Source of the DNA: Malurus cyaneus samueli
Taxonomy: Eukaryota > Chordata > Aves > Passeriformes > Maluridae
Length of the DNA: 64,000 nucleotides
Direction: 5' to 3'
Assembly: GCA_009741485.1 (NCBI GenBank)
Contig: VKON01000151.1
Coordinates: 229,707-293,706, forward strand
In this document: positions 13,371-24,820 of the stretch, in pieces
Position numbering within the stretch: the first letter of the stretch is position 1
Layout: every line of letters starts with the position of its first letter
Notes under the pieces: model-generated
Database searches by the model: none
What the model was told of the DNA's origin: nothing
What the model saw: the letters and a program-made list of their open reading frames with translations, nothing else
Position numbers and translations under genes: made by a program

Positions 13371-13590
13371 TTGGGCTGGAAAGCAGCACAGCCTGCCTTG
13401 GTCACACTGGAGAGCAGCTCAGCCTGCCTTGGTCACACTGGAGAGCAGCACAGCCTGCCTTGGTCACACTGGAGAGCAGCACAGCCTGCCTTGGTCACAC
13501 TGGAGAGCAGCTCAGCCTGCCTTGGGCTGGAGAGCAGCACAGCCTGCCTTGGTCACGCTGGAGAGCAGCTCAGCCTGCCTTGGTCAGGCT
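13371..13590. repeat. 31-bp minisatellite, about seven copies
   Basis: The unit begins gagagcagctcagcctgcct and ends tggtcacactg. Copies alternate gcagcaca and gcagctca, and one copy near 13,532 is shortened to about 26 bp. It creates repeated EQHSLPWSHWR-type peptides in three frames, which are not protein evidence. Confidence 0.94.
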
Positions 13591-14170
13591 GCAGGAACAT
13601 CCCAACCCACCCTGCTCGGGCTGCAGGAGGTTCCCAGCTGGGCAGGAGGAGCCACCACCCACCCTGGTTGGGCTGCAAGAGCATCCCTGTCCTCTTTGGC
13701 CGGCTCCAGAGTACCCTGGCAGGCTCTGAGTGGAGGTCCTGGCTGGCCTTGCTGAACCAGAAGGTCCTTGGTGCTCACAAGGCATCACGGCAGCACTGAG
13801 AGTGAAAGCTGGGGAGTGAAGCTGGAGGGGAGATGCCCGGGTGGGGCACACACAGGTAATGGGTACCAAGCAGGGGCTGGAGGAAGCAGAAGTCCCTGGG
13901 ATGTTTCAGACACCACTGGAGATTCCTAATCACTGTGCTGGGGCACAGAGTGTCCCTGCTTTGGCTCATGAGAGTTTTGGCCTTCAGCTTTTGATGGGAA
14001 TCCCACACGCTCCATGTTTGTACTCAGAACACAGATCTGTTCTTATTTCAGAGATATTTGTTCCTCCTGTAGCTGTGTTTGAGCTCCAGCCCTGTCTGTG
14101 GCACGGAGGGGCTGATCCTCCTGCAGAACTCTGGAACCAGCAGCTGAAATTCAGCAGCAGCGGCTGTGTC
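13591..14170. other. Intronic sequence between two minisatellites
   Basis: The first 90 bp are a diverged extension of the previous array (ctgcaggaacatccc, ctgcaggaggttccc, ctgcaagagcatccc). The rest is unique, and no gene is seen. Confidence 0.55.
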
Positions 14171-14336
14171 ATGCTGGCCTGACCCTGCCGAGCCCAACCC
14201 TGCAGAGCCTGACCCTGCAGAGCCTGACCCTGCCAAGCCTGACTCTATCGAGCCCAACTCTGCTGAGCCCGACTCTGCTGAGCCTGACCCTGCCAAGCCT
14301 GACCGTGCTGAGCCTGACCCTGCTGAGCCTGACCCT
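14171..14336. repeat. 15-bp minisatellite, about 10-11 copies
   Basis: The unit is gctgagcctgaccct with variants (gccaag, gcagag, atcgagcccaactct). Since 15 is a multiple of three, both strands stay open and read as (Ala-Glu-Pro-Asp-Pro)n or its complement. There is no sign of a real protein. Confidence 0.95.
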
Positions 14337-16175
14337 CTCTACCTGCCAAGGCTTCTGCACAGACCCACAGGCACCAAAGGGGACTCTGGGGCTCAATCAA
14401 AAGTGAATCCACACCTCAACATCTACAGCAACCCCACAGGGTCTAATGGAGCAAAAGTATCAGAAAAATCCCTCACCTGCCCCAGCTGAAGGATTTGGGA
14501 TGAAGGAGGAGCAGCCTTAGCACCAAGGGCATTTTATTCGTGTTTGCCAAGACTTTCCTGGTCATCCCTTCCCAGGAAAAGGGCAGGGTCTGCCACTGTT
14601 CTTTGAAGAGGGACATCAAAAGGCATTGCCACAGAGGACAGTCTGGGGACACTGCAGTCACAATAACCATTGCATCACTCATCAATTACTCGTCAAAGCC
14701 CAGCTGAAACCCAGCTTTCAGTACCAGCCGGTGATGAAGTGACAATCTCAGCACATCTGGGAGAAAGGTCTGTCCCACGCTGATCTCAGGGAGAGCCGGG
14801 AGCCTCCAGGAATTTTATTGAATCTTTTCTATGAGGCTCTGAGTTTACAAGACTTTCAGTCTGGGTGTCTGGCCAGAAAGGGAAACCCTGGCATGGTGTG
14901 GGCCCTCGTGTCCTGCGGTACTGTGACAATGTCCACAGCATCTCCCTGGCCTGCTAATCCCGATGCCCAATAGGGTGTTGAATTTGGAATTGTCTCCGAG
15001 GTTTCAGTTCTCTGTCTGGCGCTGCTCCCTCCTGCAGGGCTGGGAAGTGCTGTGAATTTTATTTTGTTTTGAAAGAGGGGAGCTCTTGCCGCCTGCCTCC
15101 CTCAGCCTCCAGCTGCTCTGCTCGTGGCTCCCAGCCCGTGAACCCTCTGGGACTCTGGGACCAAGCCCAGCATCTGCTGGGGGCTGCTCACGTCTGGTCA
15201 GTGCAATCCCAAATCCGGGCTGGAAAGGAGCAGAGCGGGAAGCGGGGCAGGATGGCCTCTCACAGAACTCCCTGTTCCTGCTCTCCAGGGCTTCTCCTCT
15301 CTCAGGGTGCCCGTTCTGGAGGTTCTGCACTTCATCTTGTCCATAAAGCTGATGCAAGGCAGGAGGCTTGGCTCAGCCTGAGCGTGACCCAGGGCCGTAA
15401 ATCTGCCCCTCTCCCCCTGCTGCTGCCCCCACGGAGCTGCTGTCATTGCCCGTGCCGAGCTGGAAAACCAACCATGACATCTCCCAGGTGCACACGTGTT
15501 TGTCTCCCTCCCTGCCAGACTGCCTCGGTCCCTCTCTACCTGAAAGGGCAGAGACTGAGCAGCCTCTCCTTCTGGCAGGGAAGGGGGTGGAGAGCCAGCC
15601 CTGGGAGCCCAGGGACACAGCAGCCACCCCTGGGCTGGGGAGCAGCATCGGGTCCTCCTGGCCTCAGGAGGGAAGGAGGCTCTCCCATCCCAGCACTGAG
15701 GCACTGAGAGGTTCCTGGTGTTTCCTGGCTGCAGGAGGAGCTTCATGGAGCAGAGAAATGGGTCTGAGAGGAGCACGGTGGGGAGGAGGTCGGACAAAGA
15801 TGAAACCTGGGTTTGGGGGAGAAAATAAACTGAGCTCGGTATTGCTGCCCTTCCTGCAGGCACCCAGTGCCCCCAGGAACCCATGGGCTCCCTCACCCCT
15901 CATAGGGGTGACAACGGGAAGGGGTCACAGCTCAGAGTCCAGGGGCCCTTACACCCTTTGAATCCTTACAGATGGGGAGACAAACACAGCACAGCTGAAA
16001 ATACAATTTCCAGATTCCAAATGGTCCCACCCACTTCTAAGCCCATATCCCATCCCAGTTAATCCATAGAAATAACTTGGAAATGTCCTGGATGTGCAAT
16101 CCACAGAAGTGAACTACTTTTACTGCTCCTGTGTAACCAAAATGAACTGCAGGGATCCCATGTTGGGTTCAGAAA
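14337..16175. other. Intronic unique sequence, no gene seen
   Basis: GC-rich sequence with many overlapping frames up to 232 codons on the minus strand (15,198-15,896), none recognisable. The AT-rich patch at about 14,810-14,870 is unremarkable. Confidence 0.5.
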
Positions 16176-16287
16176 CCCCTAAATTACAGAGAAATCCCTA
16201 AATTACAAAAAAAACAAAAAAAAAAACAAACAAAAAAAAAACAACCAAAAAACAAACAAAAAAAACCCCCCTAAATTACAGAAAAAC
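16176..16287. repeat. A-rich simple repeat flanked by CCTAAATTACA copies
   Basis: Positions 16,206-16,265 are almost pure A with scattered C (AAAAAC-like). The 11-mer cctaaattaca occurs twice before it (near 16,178 and 16,198) and once after it (near 16,270), so the A-tract is bracketed by direct repeats. Confidence 0.85.
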
Positions 16288-17559
16288 TCCAAATTTCAGA
16301 GGAACCCCAGCTGCCTCATGGCTGCTCCATGCTCAAGCATTCCTCCCAGGGAATCTGGAGCTGCTCAGATTGGAAGCAGGATCCACCACCACCAGGTCCT
16401 TTCTTTGGGTCCAGAGGCTGCGATTTATCCCCATCATCAGTGCCCATTTCAGGCTGCTCTGCCCTTCACTGGCAGTGTGAAGGGAGGATTTCCAGGAAGG
16501 AATTCAGAGTGAGAAACACCTCCCCACATCCTATCCAGCATCTCCATGATCCTGCACATGATCCTGCAGTGACTCCCCATCAGCACAGACCCAGGGTGGC
16601 CTCAGCCATTCAGGTGAGTGTCCCCTGCAGGTGCCAAACCCTGACCACACCTCTGGGGGCTTTCAAAAGAGCAGGAGCTCAGAGCTCCCAGCTGCAGGCT
16701 GGGGACAGCAGGGTTGGGGGGAAGGCAGCAGCACGGAGTGGCCTCATCCCAGAGTCACTGTCACTGGCTTTGTGCAGCCCAGCCAACTCCCAGGGACAGA
16801 AACAATCCCAAACCCTGCTCCTGTGGCCGCCTGTGTGACTTTTACAGCTCTCTGTCTGCTCCAGAGGCAGATTCCTCTCTCTCAGTGCTCTGTGGAGGTG
16901 GCTCTGATCCTGCAGCTGGTGCTGGCAGCCTCCCCTGCAGATCCCACAGTGATAAGGGGTGACTGGGGCTCTTTATGACACTGCTTAACGAGCTGATGAC
17001 ATTTTTACGGATGAAGACAGTCCCAAGAAGATCAGACTTGGTGATTCTTCAGAGATGCCAAGACCCTCCTCTGAGTAAGCAAACCCCGTTCACATTCCTC
17101 TGGGCAGATGAAACCTTTGCCTTTGCCTCTGTCCTCTCCTTCTGAGCAGCCCCGGTGAGATTTGGGAATAACCTGCCTTTCCTTCTGGTGGGGATCTGAT
17201 TTCTCTCCTAGGGAATGGGAATTCCCAAATCTGAGGTGTCTGTGGCAGTGAGCTGGGGCTGGGGGGAGGGCACTGAAAGTGGGGAGAGGGCTGTGGGGTG
17301 AGGAGAGCTCAAAGGCCCTGCTCTGTAGGGCCTGCAAGGTCCAGTCCTGACTGCTCCAGGGATGGGATGGCTCTGGGAGAGCCGGGTCAGCATGCCAGGG
17401 TACACGAGCCTTGGTGAGGGGCTCTTCTAAAACCCCCCAAGAGGCTGCTGAGGACACCTGGGAAGAGAGGAGCAGAGATAAATCCCCACCCCAACCCCGC
17501 CAGAATAGCGGAGACAAAGGGTGTGAACCCTGCGAGGCTCGGGGTGGGGGCAGGGGAGC
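16288..17559. other. Intronic unique sequence, no gene seen
   Basis: No repeats or coding similarity are seen. Composition is average for the intron. Confidence 0.5.
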
Positions 17560-17710
17560 TGCCCCGGGGCGAGTCATAATTAAAAATAATAACACTGAGC
17601 ACTTCCAGAGCACTCGGTAAACATGATTAACTAATTAGTCAGGTCTTTACTAATTAACCAGTCACAGGACTGGTGTTGCTCAATATGTTTAATGATCCGG
17701 AGAGAGGTTG
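17560..17710. promoter_or_regulatory. Candidate conserved enhancer, homeodomain-site cluster
   Basis: This is an abrupt AT-rich island in GC-rich DNA. It holds cataattaaaaataataac, taactaattagtca and tactaattaaccagtca, that is, two TAATTA cores in similar context about 22 bp apart, plus gtttaatgatcc. A perfect 7-bp inverted repeat with a 4-bp loop (accagtc/gactggt) lies at 17,657-17,674. The assignment as an enhancer is inferred. Confidence 0.5.
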
Positions 17711-20700
17711 AATAGCTGGGGGCAACGTCTGGGAGCTGTGGAGGGGAAGGGCGGGGAGGCTCGGACGGGCTCACACGGGGCTGGGACAGGAGGGGACAGG
17801 CAGGGACGGGGAATGGACCCTCCTACCCTGCCCAGGACAGCGCTGTCCTCTGCTCCCCCCGTTCCTGTCACAGCCCTCCCCATCCCTGTCAGGAACGGGA
17901 ACTTGCTGTGCCTTTCCCACAGCCGCCTCTGGTTAATGTTTGTCGCTGTTCAGGCACAGCAAACCGAGATGGAAGTGTTCAGGTGCCCCCAAAACCAGCC
18001 CAGTCTGAAATCAGGCCGAGCTAAATGAGATCCTCCCAAAATCCCTCAGGCTTCAGGCTAATGCTCCCCAGCACAGCAAGGATCAGTGTCCTCTCCTTTC
18101 TCCCAGTAGAACACGAATTGGAGCAAAACAATGCAGGATTGGAGAAAAGAATTAAAACCAGGGAGCTTCTCTGGTTGCCAGGGCATTGCTGGTTGCCTCA
18201 GTTTGCCCAGGACAGGCACTGAGGTCACACCAGATGTCACTCTCAGACACCCCAACACCAATTTGGTTTCTAATCAGGGCTGCAGCTGGAAACTTCTCCA
18301 CAAACTGAATAAAAGCAGCTCCCCAAAGGCAGATGGGGCTGGTTTCAACCCTACAGCTCGTGACTGTCCTGCACCTCTGTCCCTCTGTGTGAGCCTCCAT
18401 CCTCTCCTTCTGCACTGATTCTCCCAGGCTGCTCTCAGACTGCTTCTGGTGGCACCAGGCTGTCCCTGCTGCTGTCACCGCTGTCACACTGAGGGGAAGC
18501 TGCTCCTGGCTGGTGGCTCCAGCGCACCCCAGAGCCCTGCTGGGCACCCTCATGCCCCTGCCCTGATCTTGCCAGTGAAAGCCACCTTTGGGAACTGGTT
18601 TGATGGGTTTCCTCACTGTAATTTGGGCATTTACTCAGACTCCAAGTTCCTGTGTAATTAAACACTGGATTTCACAGCATCACAGTTGCATCTGGGACAC
18701 ATCTGGATGGCAGTGCCCATGGCTGTGCCTATGGCTGTGCCCATGGCTGTTACTAAAACATGTCATCACACAGATCCCTCTTCAGCAGCAACAGGAGTTC
18801 ATTCCCTGCAGGAGGGATGCGCCAGGACTGAGGGAGCACCGTGGAGTCCCACAGGGTGGGATGTCCCCAAAGTTCAGTGATCCCTGTCCCAGCTCTGCTC
18901 TCCTGGACCTGCACACAGCATCCAGTGCTGAGGGGCTCACACGGCCAGGCAGCATCTCAGCACTGCTGTGGCCTCTGCCAGAGCTCCTGCAAGAGAACCT
19001 GAGCCTTGGAGAAGCTCTGACCTTCACTGGGAGCTGGATGGGCTTTCGCCTCAGACATTCCCAGCAAGAAGGGAAGGGCCCCAGCACTTTGTGAGGGGAG
19101 AGAGAGCCAGGGCAGGACCTGGCAGGCACTGGGAGCTCTGCTCATGCTGATGGAGCTTCCCACCATGCTGGAATGACCACAGAGTGCCAGAGCATCCTCT
19201 CATTTTCCTCCAGCTGGCCCCTGGACCTTGGGAATGTAGGGCCAGCACCGGGCCAGCAGCTCCTGGCTGAGTGAAACCTTCCAACTGCAGACACTGGGTT
19301 CTGCAGTTACCAGGACAGAAAGGAAGAGAATACTCCCATGCAGAACAGTGTCTGAGGTCAATAGAGAAGCCCCTGCAGCCTGAATAGCCAATCTGGGAGC
19401 TGGGCAGCCTGGCAGGGACGCTGGGGTCCGGGTGTCTGCCTTGTCACACTTGTAGCCAGGTTACCATGGCTCATCCCAGGGCATCCCCGCCCGCCCGGGG
19501 CTGCTGCCCGCAGGCTCTCCGTGGGCTCTGCCCCTCCTGCACTCAGCAGGACGTTTGCAGCAGAAAAGCTCATCCTTAGTGCTGCTGTCATGTCGTCAGC
19601 CCGGGGGCACAAAAAAGGGTCGAGCAGCACAGGGAGGGGACACAGCCCCTGGGCACGGTGCCCACTGCCCTCCCCAGGCACACACCGCACCCTGCTCAGC
19701 CCAGACACAGCTCAGGTGTCCCAGCAAGGCCACCTAAACCACAGGGACAAGTGGTGAGGACACAGCAATGGCCATGTTGCCCTAAATTCCCGTGTTCTGT
19801 CTGTGTCTGGTGCCCGGGGCATGAATCAAAAGCCACCCAGGCAGCCAAAAAGGGACATAAGGATCCTGTTTTTTTCAGGTTTTTTCCTAAATATTTGAGC
19901 TGACCAACCAGAGTGGGTATCCCGTGGGAATAGAGGCCATGGGTGCTGCTCAGTGCCCACAGGACACCCCAGCTGCCCCCGCTGCCCCTCCAGGGATGGG
20001 GACCCTCAGCTCTCCTTCAGGGCTCTCCCCAAGCCTCGCTGCTGGGGGAGGAGTTGGGTGCTTTGGCCACGTCTGCCCACCCCCCTCCCTCCTCCTGGGC
20101 GATGAGAACTGGAATAAAAGGTCCATTTCTTTAGAAAGCCAGGCCTGACTATGGGAAGGGTCCCTGTATCCATGCAGCTCTGCCGGCCTCCCGCTCCCCT
20201 GTTTAGTAATCTCACTTCTGGGCCTGAATTCATTCAGATGCTGTGAAGGATTAGCTGACCTTTCTTTCAGAGCTTGGTAAGCTGGGGATGTTAAAGCTTC
20301 CCAAAAATTAAACTCTCAGGAGGCTGGGAGCCTGGAAAGTTGTTTAGAGGCTGTGGCTGCTTCCCCAGCATCCAACCCAGGGCAGGGACAGAGCTCGGAC
20401 TCTTTGTGCCCCTTCCGTGCCCCCTTTGTGCCCCCCAAAAGGGCTCAGACCCACGCACAGCCTCATCTCCCGAGTGCACAGAGCTGGTGGGGGTGAAACC
20501 AGAGGGATTTTCTCTCCTCTGAGCTGGTTTGGTCTTTTTTTTTTTTGTTTGCCATAGTGGGTTTCAGCTCCTGCTTTCCCAGTTTCCCTCTGCTGCTATG
20601 AGAGGAAGGGGAAAGGAAAATGTGAGCCCGTGAACTTGGGAGCTGAGTTTGGGAAGCGGGGAAAGCTGTGTGTGGAGGGGTGATGCTTTCCCAGCTAAGG

Positions 20701-21599
20701 GGACAAGGACAAACTGCTCCCACCATCACCAGGAGGGTTCACTCTGAAATCAAAGTGGCTGGAGGAGCCATTCCCTGCTGGGATCTCAAACTGGGACTGA
20801 GCACGAGGAGCTGATTTGAAGCTCCCAAGTACAGATGTGATGGACTGACATGGAAAATGCTTCCCCTGGACTGGGGAATGTGCACACCAAAATCCTGACT
20901 CACTCCCCTGACCAAGTGAGTCTGATTTTCAGAGCTGGGTGTGATGGAGATGCAGAAAACTCCATTCTTTTCCCACAGTTTTCTGTTAAAATTCCCCGAG
21001 AGTGAATCTTGGAGCAGGGGGCTATACCTGGACCACTCAGAGAGCACATTTTGTCTCCCTGGTCCCAGGAACGAGCCAGGGAGGTGAAATCACTGCTCCT
21101 CCAATTCGAGGAGCTGAAGAGAGCAGCTAGAGCCGGGCCAAGCTGGAAATGGCATGGTCTGTGTCCCTCTGAACCCCGAAATGCTGGGGCTGGCTTTGGG
21201 GAGTCCCCGGAGCAAAGGAGGGGCTGCAGGAGCGCTCCACCCCTGCACTCAAGGGCAGCCTGGAGGCATCACCTTCCCCTGGGTCAGACTGTCCGCTCGG
21301 GGCTGCTGGGCTCTCTCGGGCAGAGCAGGAGCGAATCCATCAGCCCACACTGGGCAGACCCGGCCGGCCGTCCAAACCCGAGCAAATCGCACAGAGGAAG
21401 AGCAGGGCTCCGTCCGAAGCCCACGGAAACCAGTGGTGAGAGCAGGAATTCTCCTCTTCCCCCTCGCTTTCCCGGTGTGTCCCGCTGGAACCGGAGCCGT
21501 TTGCACACTCAGAGGATCCCCCGCAGCAGCACCGAGAGCCCAGAGCTCGGCTCAACCCAACCCACGGCAATTCTCGCTCCCGTCCAAATGCAGGTTTGC
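17711..21599. other. Intronic sequence, no gene seen
   Basis: It contains a 12-bp tandem run (ggctgtgcccat) at 18,708-18,751 and a ten- to eleven-T run near 20,535, with a modestly CpG-rich stretch at about 21,280-21,560. Open frames up to 225 codons are present without recognisable domains. Confidence 0.5.
18708..18751. repeat. Short 12-bp tandem repeat
   Basis: Three to four units of ggctgtgcccat or ggctgtgcctat, the first diverged as ggcagtgcccat. Confidence 0.8.
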
Positions 21600-22285
21600 A
21601 CAGAAGCTGCGAGGGGGGCCAGGGCTGCTTTTGTTACCCGTTTAAATGGCTCGTTTCGGTGGGCAGCCAGCTCCTCACAGGGATAATTTTATAGCCCCAT
21701 AACCCACCACGAGCAGTCTCTTTTACGACCCTGCACTCCCCCTGTCTGAGGCAGGAGCGAGCCGCGGCCGGAGCCCGCGGGGCTCTCTGGCACGGAATCC
21801 ATCGGTAATCCCGAAAAATAAAACTGTCTTATGAGATATAAATTAGATTGCTGCTGCGGGGGGATGAGCGCGCTGCTCCCCCGCGGGGCCGCCGCTGTCG
21901 GAGAGCATCTGTTGCAATTACAGGTTCCTGCAGCCTGCCCGGCGGGAATGACCTCCCAAATACTCCGGCAGCGGCTGGAGCTCGCACAAATGCTCCGTGC
22001 TCTCTTTGCGGCTCAGCAGCAAGGTCTTGCTCTGCCCTGAATCGCTGCTCGGTGGCCCCATCTCCTCTCAGGACTCCGGGGGTGTCCAGAGTCCCCTCGC
22101 TGAAGGTGGCAGGGTCCAGATTGTCACCCGGAGGCTGATCTTGTCTGCCCTCACAGGTTTGTGCAGTGCAAAGTGCACCTTTGGCACCAGATCAGCGCCA
22201 TTAATTGCCCAGGAGGGGAAGCAGCCTTCGGTGCTGTCTAATTACACAGAAATTAGCAGAAGAAATTAATTCCAAAAGGTGACCA
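21600..22285. promoter_or_regulatory. Candidate bipartite intronic regulatory region
   Basis: AT-rich, motif-rich blocks (cgtttaaatggctcg, gggataattttatagcccc, aaataaaactgtcttatg, gatataaattagattg, ccattaattgcccag, gtctaattacacag, aaattagcagaag, gaaattaattcc) flank a CpG-rich core at about 21,740-22,000. The arrangement resembles a developmental enhancer or an alternative promoter with a CpG islet. No conservation data were available. Confidence 0.42.
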
Positions 22286-23479
22286 TATGGGCTGCAACGC
22301 TGAAGCCCAAACTGGATTTTGCCTCTGGTTACTGCCACTCAGAAGTGAGGGTGGAATCCAGGCCAGAAGTGTGTTTCTAGTTCGTGATTTATTGCACCAA
22401 AACGGAGCTGGTAATGAAAACCGTGTTCCACTTAATACTCAGGCAACTTCCAACAAAAATGACAGCGGGAACTCTTTCTTGTTCTTCTTGCCTCACAGCT
22501 GCCCGGCAGCAGAGAATCTGCGAGCTCAGCGCTCCTGCCGCGCCACAGGCAGGGGCGCCACATGTGCCACATGTCCCCAGACCCAGCTGATGGCACCAGG
22601 CCGGGCACCCGCCCTTCCCTGCCCTGCCCACCCAGGGACCTGCTCTGCCCCTGCACATCTCCCCCATCCTTCCACACCTTCCCTGCCTGAGCAGGCTGAG
22701 CTGGAACTGCAGATTATTTCACCAAGCAAACAAAAGGCTGCCTGTGACACCCTATTTCAGTGCTGGTTTCCAAACTACCTCCATGGGCTGGTTCTGCTGC
22801 AGCACTGACCCACCCAGCCCCAACCCTGGGGGTGCTGAGCACCTCTGCAGCACCCAGAGCTGATGGAGCCAGACGAGGCAAGGGCTCGGCTCTTTCCTGG
22901 CCCAACCTGCTGCTCCTCAGCTTTCAAAATGCTATTTCCCCACATACAGGAAACAGCAGGACCCCTCCCCTCTCCACTCGGAGAGCAGCAGGTGGAGAAA
23001 GCCCTGAGGGGGCCTCAGAAAGGACCTTGCAAACACGGGGCGACCTGTGGGAAATGGCTGGGACATGGCTGGGTGCCACGGCGGAGCCCCTGCGCTGCGG
23101 ACGGCAATTCATTTGCATGCCGAAGCGGTAGCCGGGCTCTTTGAAGCACGGTGCGGGCATAGAAATGTATTTGAATGTTCAATATCGCCCAGCAGAGAGC
23201 TCCCCGTGGAGCAAATCCCCCCGGGGGACTGCTGGAAGGAGGCTCCGAGTCAAAGACGCCCAAAGGAAACCTCAGGTCCCGAGGGCAGCGAAATTGCCGG
23301 GGAGTGAAAGGCACCGAGCTGAGGCTCGAGGCGGATCCGCGGCGAGGCTTTCCCAGCCAAAGCCAGGCGTGCCAGCGACAACAGGAAACTCGCGGGCTGG
23401 GTGACAAGTGTTGTGGCCTCTCCTCGGCTCTCTGGCTGCTCAATGGCTCCCGGGTGACTCCGCAATCAAGGTCCCATTC
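22286..23479. other. Intronic sequence with a CpG-rich islet, no gene seen
   Basis: CpG density rises at about 23,050-23,420 (gcggagcccctgcgctgcgg, gaagcggtagccggg). No exon is recognised. The remainder is unremarkable. Confidence 0.5.
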
Positions 23480-24480
23480 ATGCCAGGAAGAGTCAGATCC
23501 CAGGGATATGTGGCAGGCCAGCACTTTCTACTTCTCTTTCAGCCCGTGGACACCTATAAATTTTCCAGGGACAGCGGGACAGGACATGCCTCCGCTGCAG
23601 CCACTTCCAAAGGCTCCTTAAAAGCAGCCCAGGACATGGAGAAATCCATTATATGGAGCAATTACCAAGGATGAGAGTGAGTTCATGGAGCTTCTCCCTG
23701 CCAAGGACCCCAGCACGAAGTCCATCACCCCCAACCAAGGCAAGCAAGTCAAATTATTGGCAATAAATATATTTATTCCAAATGCCGACCCACTTTACAT
23801 TCCTTTATTTAACACAGCTGCTCCAAATAGGGCCTGGGATAAATGGAAAATAAAGTCTGGGAGGCTTCATGGCTCCCTGGTTCTCCAGGCAGAGCTGCCT
23901 GGGCTCTGGTTACTATTATTAGTGTGACGATTGTTGTTGTTATTATTATTGTTATGATTATATGCATTTCATTCTCTTTCGGGTAATGAATAATTTATGA
24001 CTCTGTCTCGAGCCCCTTTCAATGGATTCACTATCCAGGGAGACTCGCTGAATAATTTGGATCATTCGTTTTCAAGTGCAGGGGCTGCCGACAAATTGTT
24101 CGCTTTTCATTGCTGGGGACATTCATTGGACACCCAAATCAGGGGATTTCTTTGGTCGCCCCGAGCACGTGAGACGCTGTCTGGGGTTTTTTTTTTTTTT
24201 TGTTGATTGGGAGAAACTTTGTGGAGACTAACAAACAGCTCATCTGGGGGCTGGATTTGTGAGGAAGTCAGTTTGCCAAATTTCTGTGAACATTTGGTGG
24301 TTTTGCAGAGGCTTGTGAAAAGTAAATGCTGCAGAGGATATTAAATGTTATTTAAATGTTTTAAAGGCAACGCTGCTCTTGCTCTTTGATTTGATCTAAA
24401 CTATTATGCAACTGATTATTAAATCCTACTTACTTAGCTCAAACTAGAGAAATATTGTAGTGTTAAACCTGCTTTGCCTA
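23480..24480. promoter_or_regulatory. Candidate conserved noncoding region, the AT-richest in the intron
   Basis: A 1-kb block with low GC, in contrast to both flanks. Motifs include caattattgg-like and ataaatatatttattcc, a (TTA/TTG) run at 23,915-23,960, ttatatgcatttcattc, ggtaatgaataatttatgac, gctgaataatttgg, ggatattaaatgttatttaa and gcaactgattattaaatcc, plus a 15-T run at 24,187-24,201. It has the look of an ultraconserved developmental element. This is inference. Confidence 0.48.
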
Positions 24481-24706
24481 AAATCCAGCGGGAAAAGGAA
24501 TATTCAAGAGACTCGCACTGTGGATCTTTTATTCCTTACAGTCAAACGAGCGCCTGTATCAGCCTGGCTGTGTCCACCCTGCAATCCCTAATCCTGAATT
24601 CATGTCCACCCCCTGGGATCAGCACTCCCCAGCCTTGGGCAGGCTCTGAGCTCCTCAGGGATCCATCCCTGAGCACACGGCATGGTCAGGATGAGCACTG
24701 TTCCAC
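24481..24706. other. Intronic unique sequence
   Basis: A short stretch before the pentanucleotide array; nothing recognised. Confidence 0.5.
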
Positions 24707-24820
24707 GGGATGGGATGGGATGGGATGGGATGGGATGGGATGGGATGGGATGGGATGGGATGGGATGGGATGGGATGGGATGGGATGGGATGGGATGGGA
24801 TGGGATGGGATGGGATGGGG
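24707..24820. repeat. (ATGGG)n pentanucleotide microsatellite, pure
   Basis: About 22 uninterrupted copies of tggga, the purest of the three same-unit arrays in the window. Purity implies recent expansion and likely length polymorphism. Frames in it read (Trp-Asp-Gly-Met-Gly)n or (His-Pro-Ile-Pro-Ser)n. Confidence 0.98.

Noticed and set aside
14048..14489. Pentapeptide-repeat-like proteins (PAEPD and GSAES types) on both strands
   Set aside because: A 15-bp minisatellite is necessarily open in phase on both strands. There is no promoter, splice or codon signature.
24187..24201. 15-T run as the poly(A) tail of a minus-strand retrocopy
   Set aside because: No gene-like sequence or target-site duplication is visible beside it, and it lies in a generally AT-rich block.
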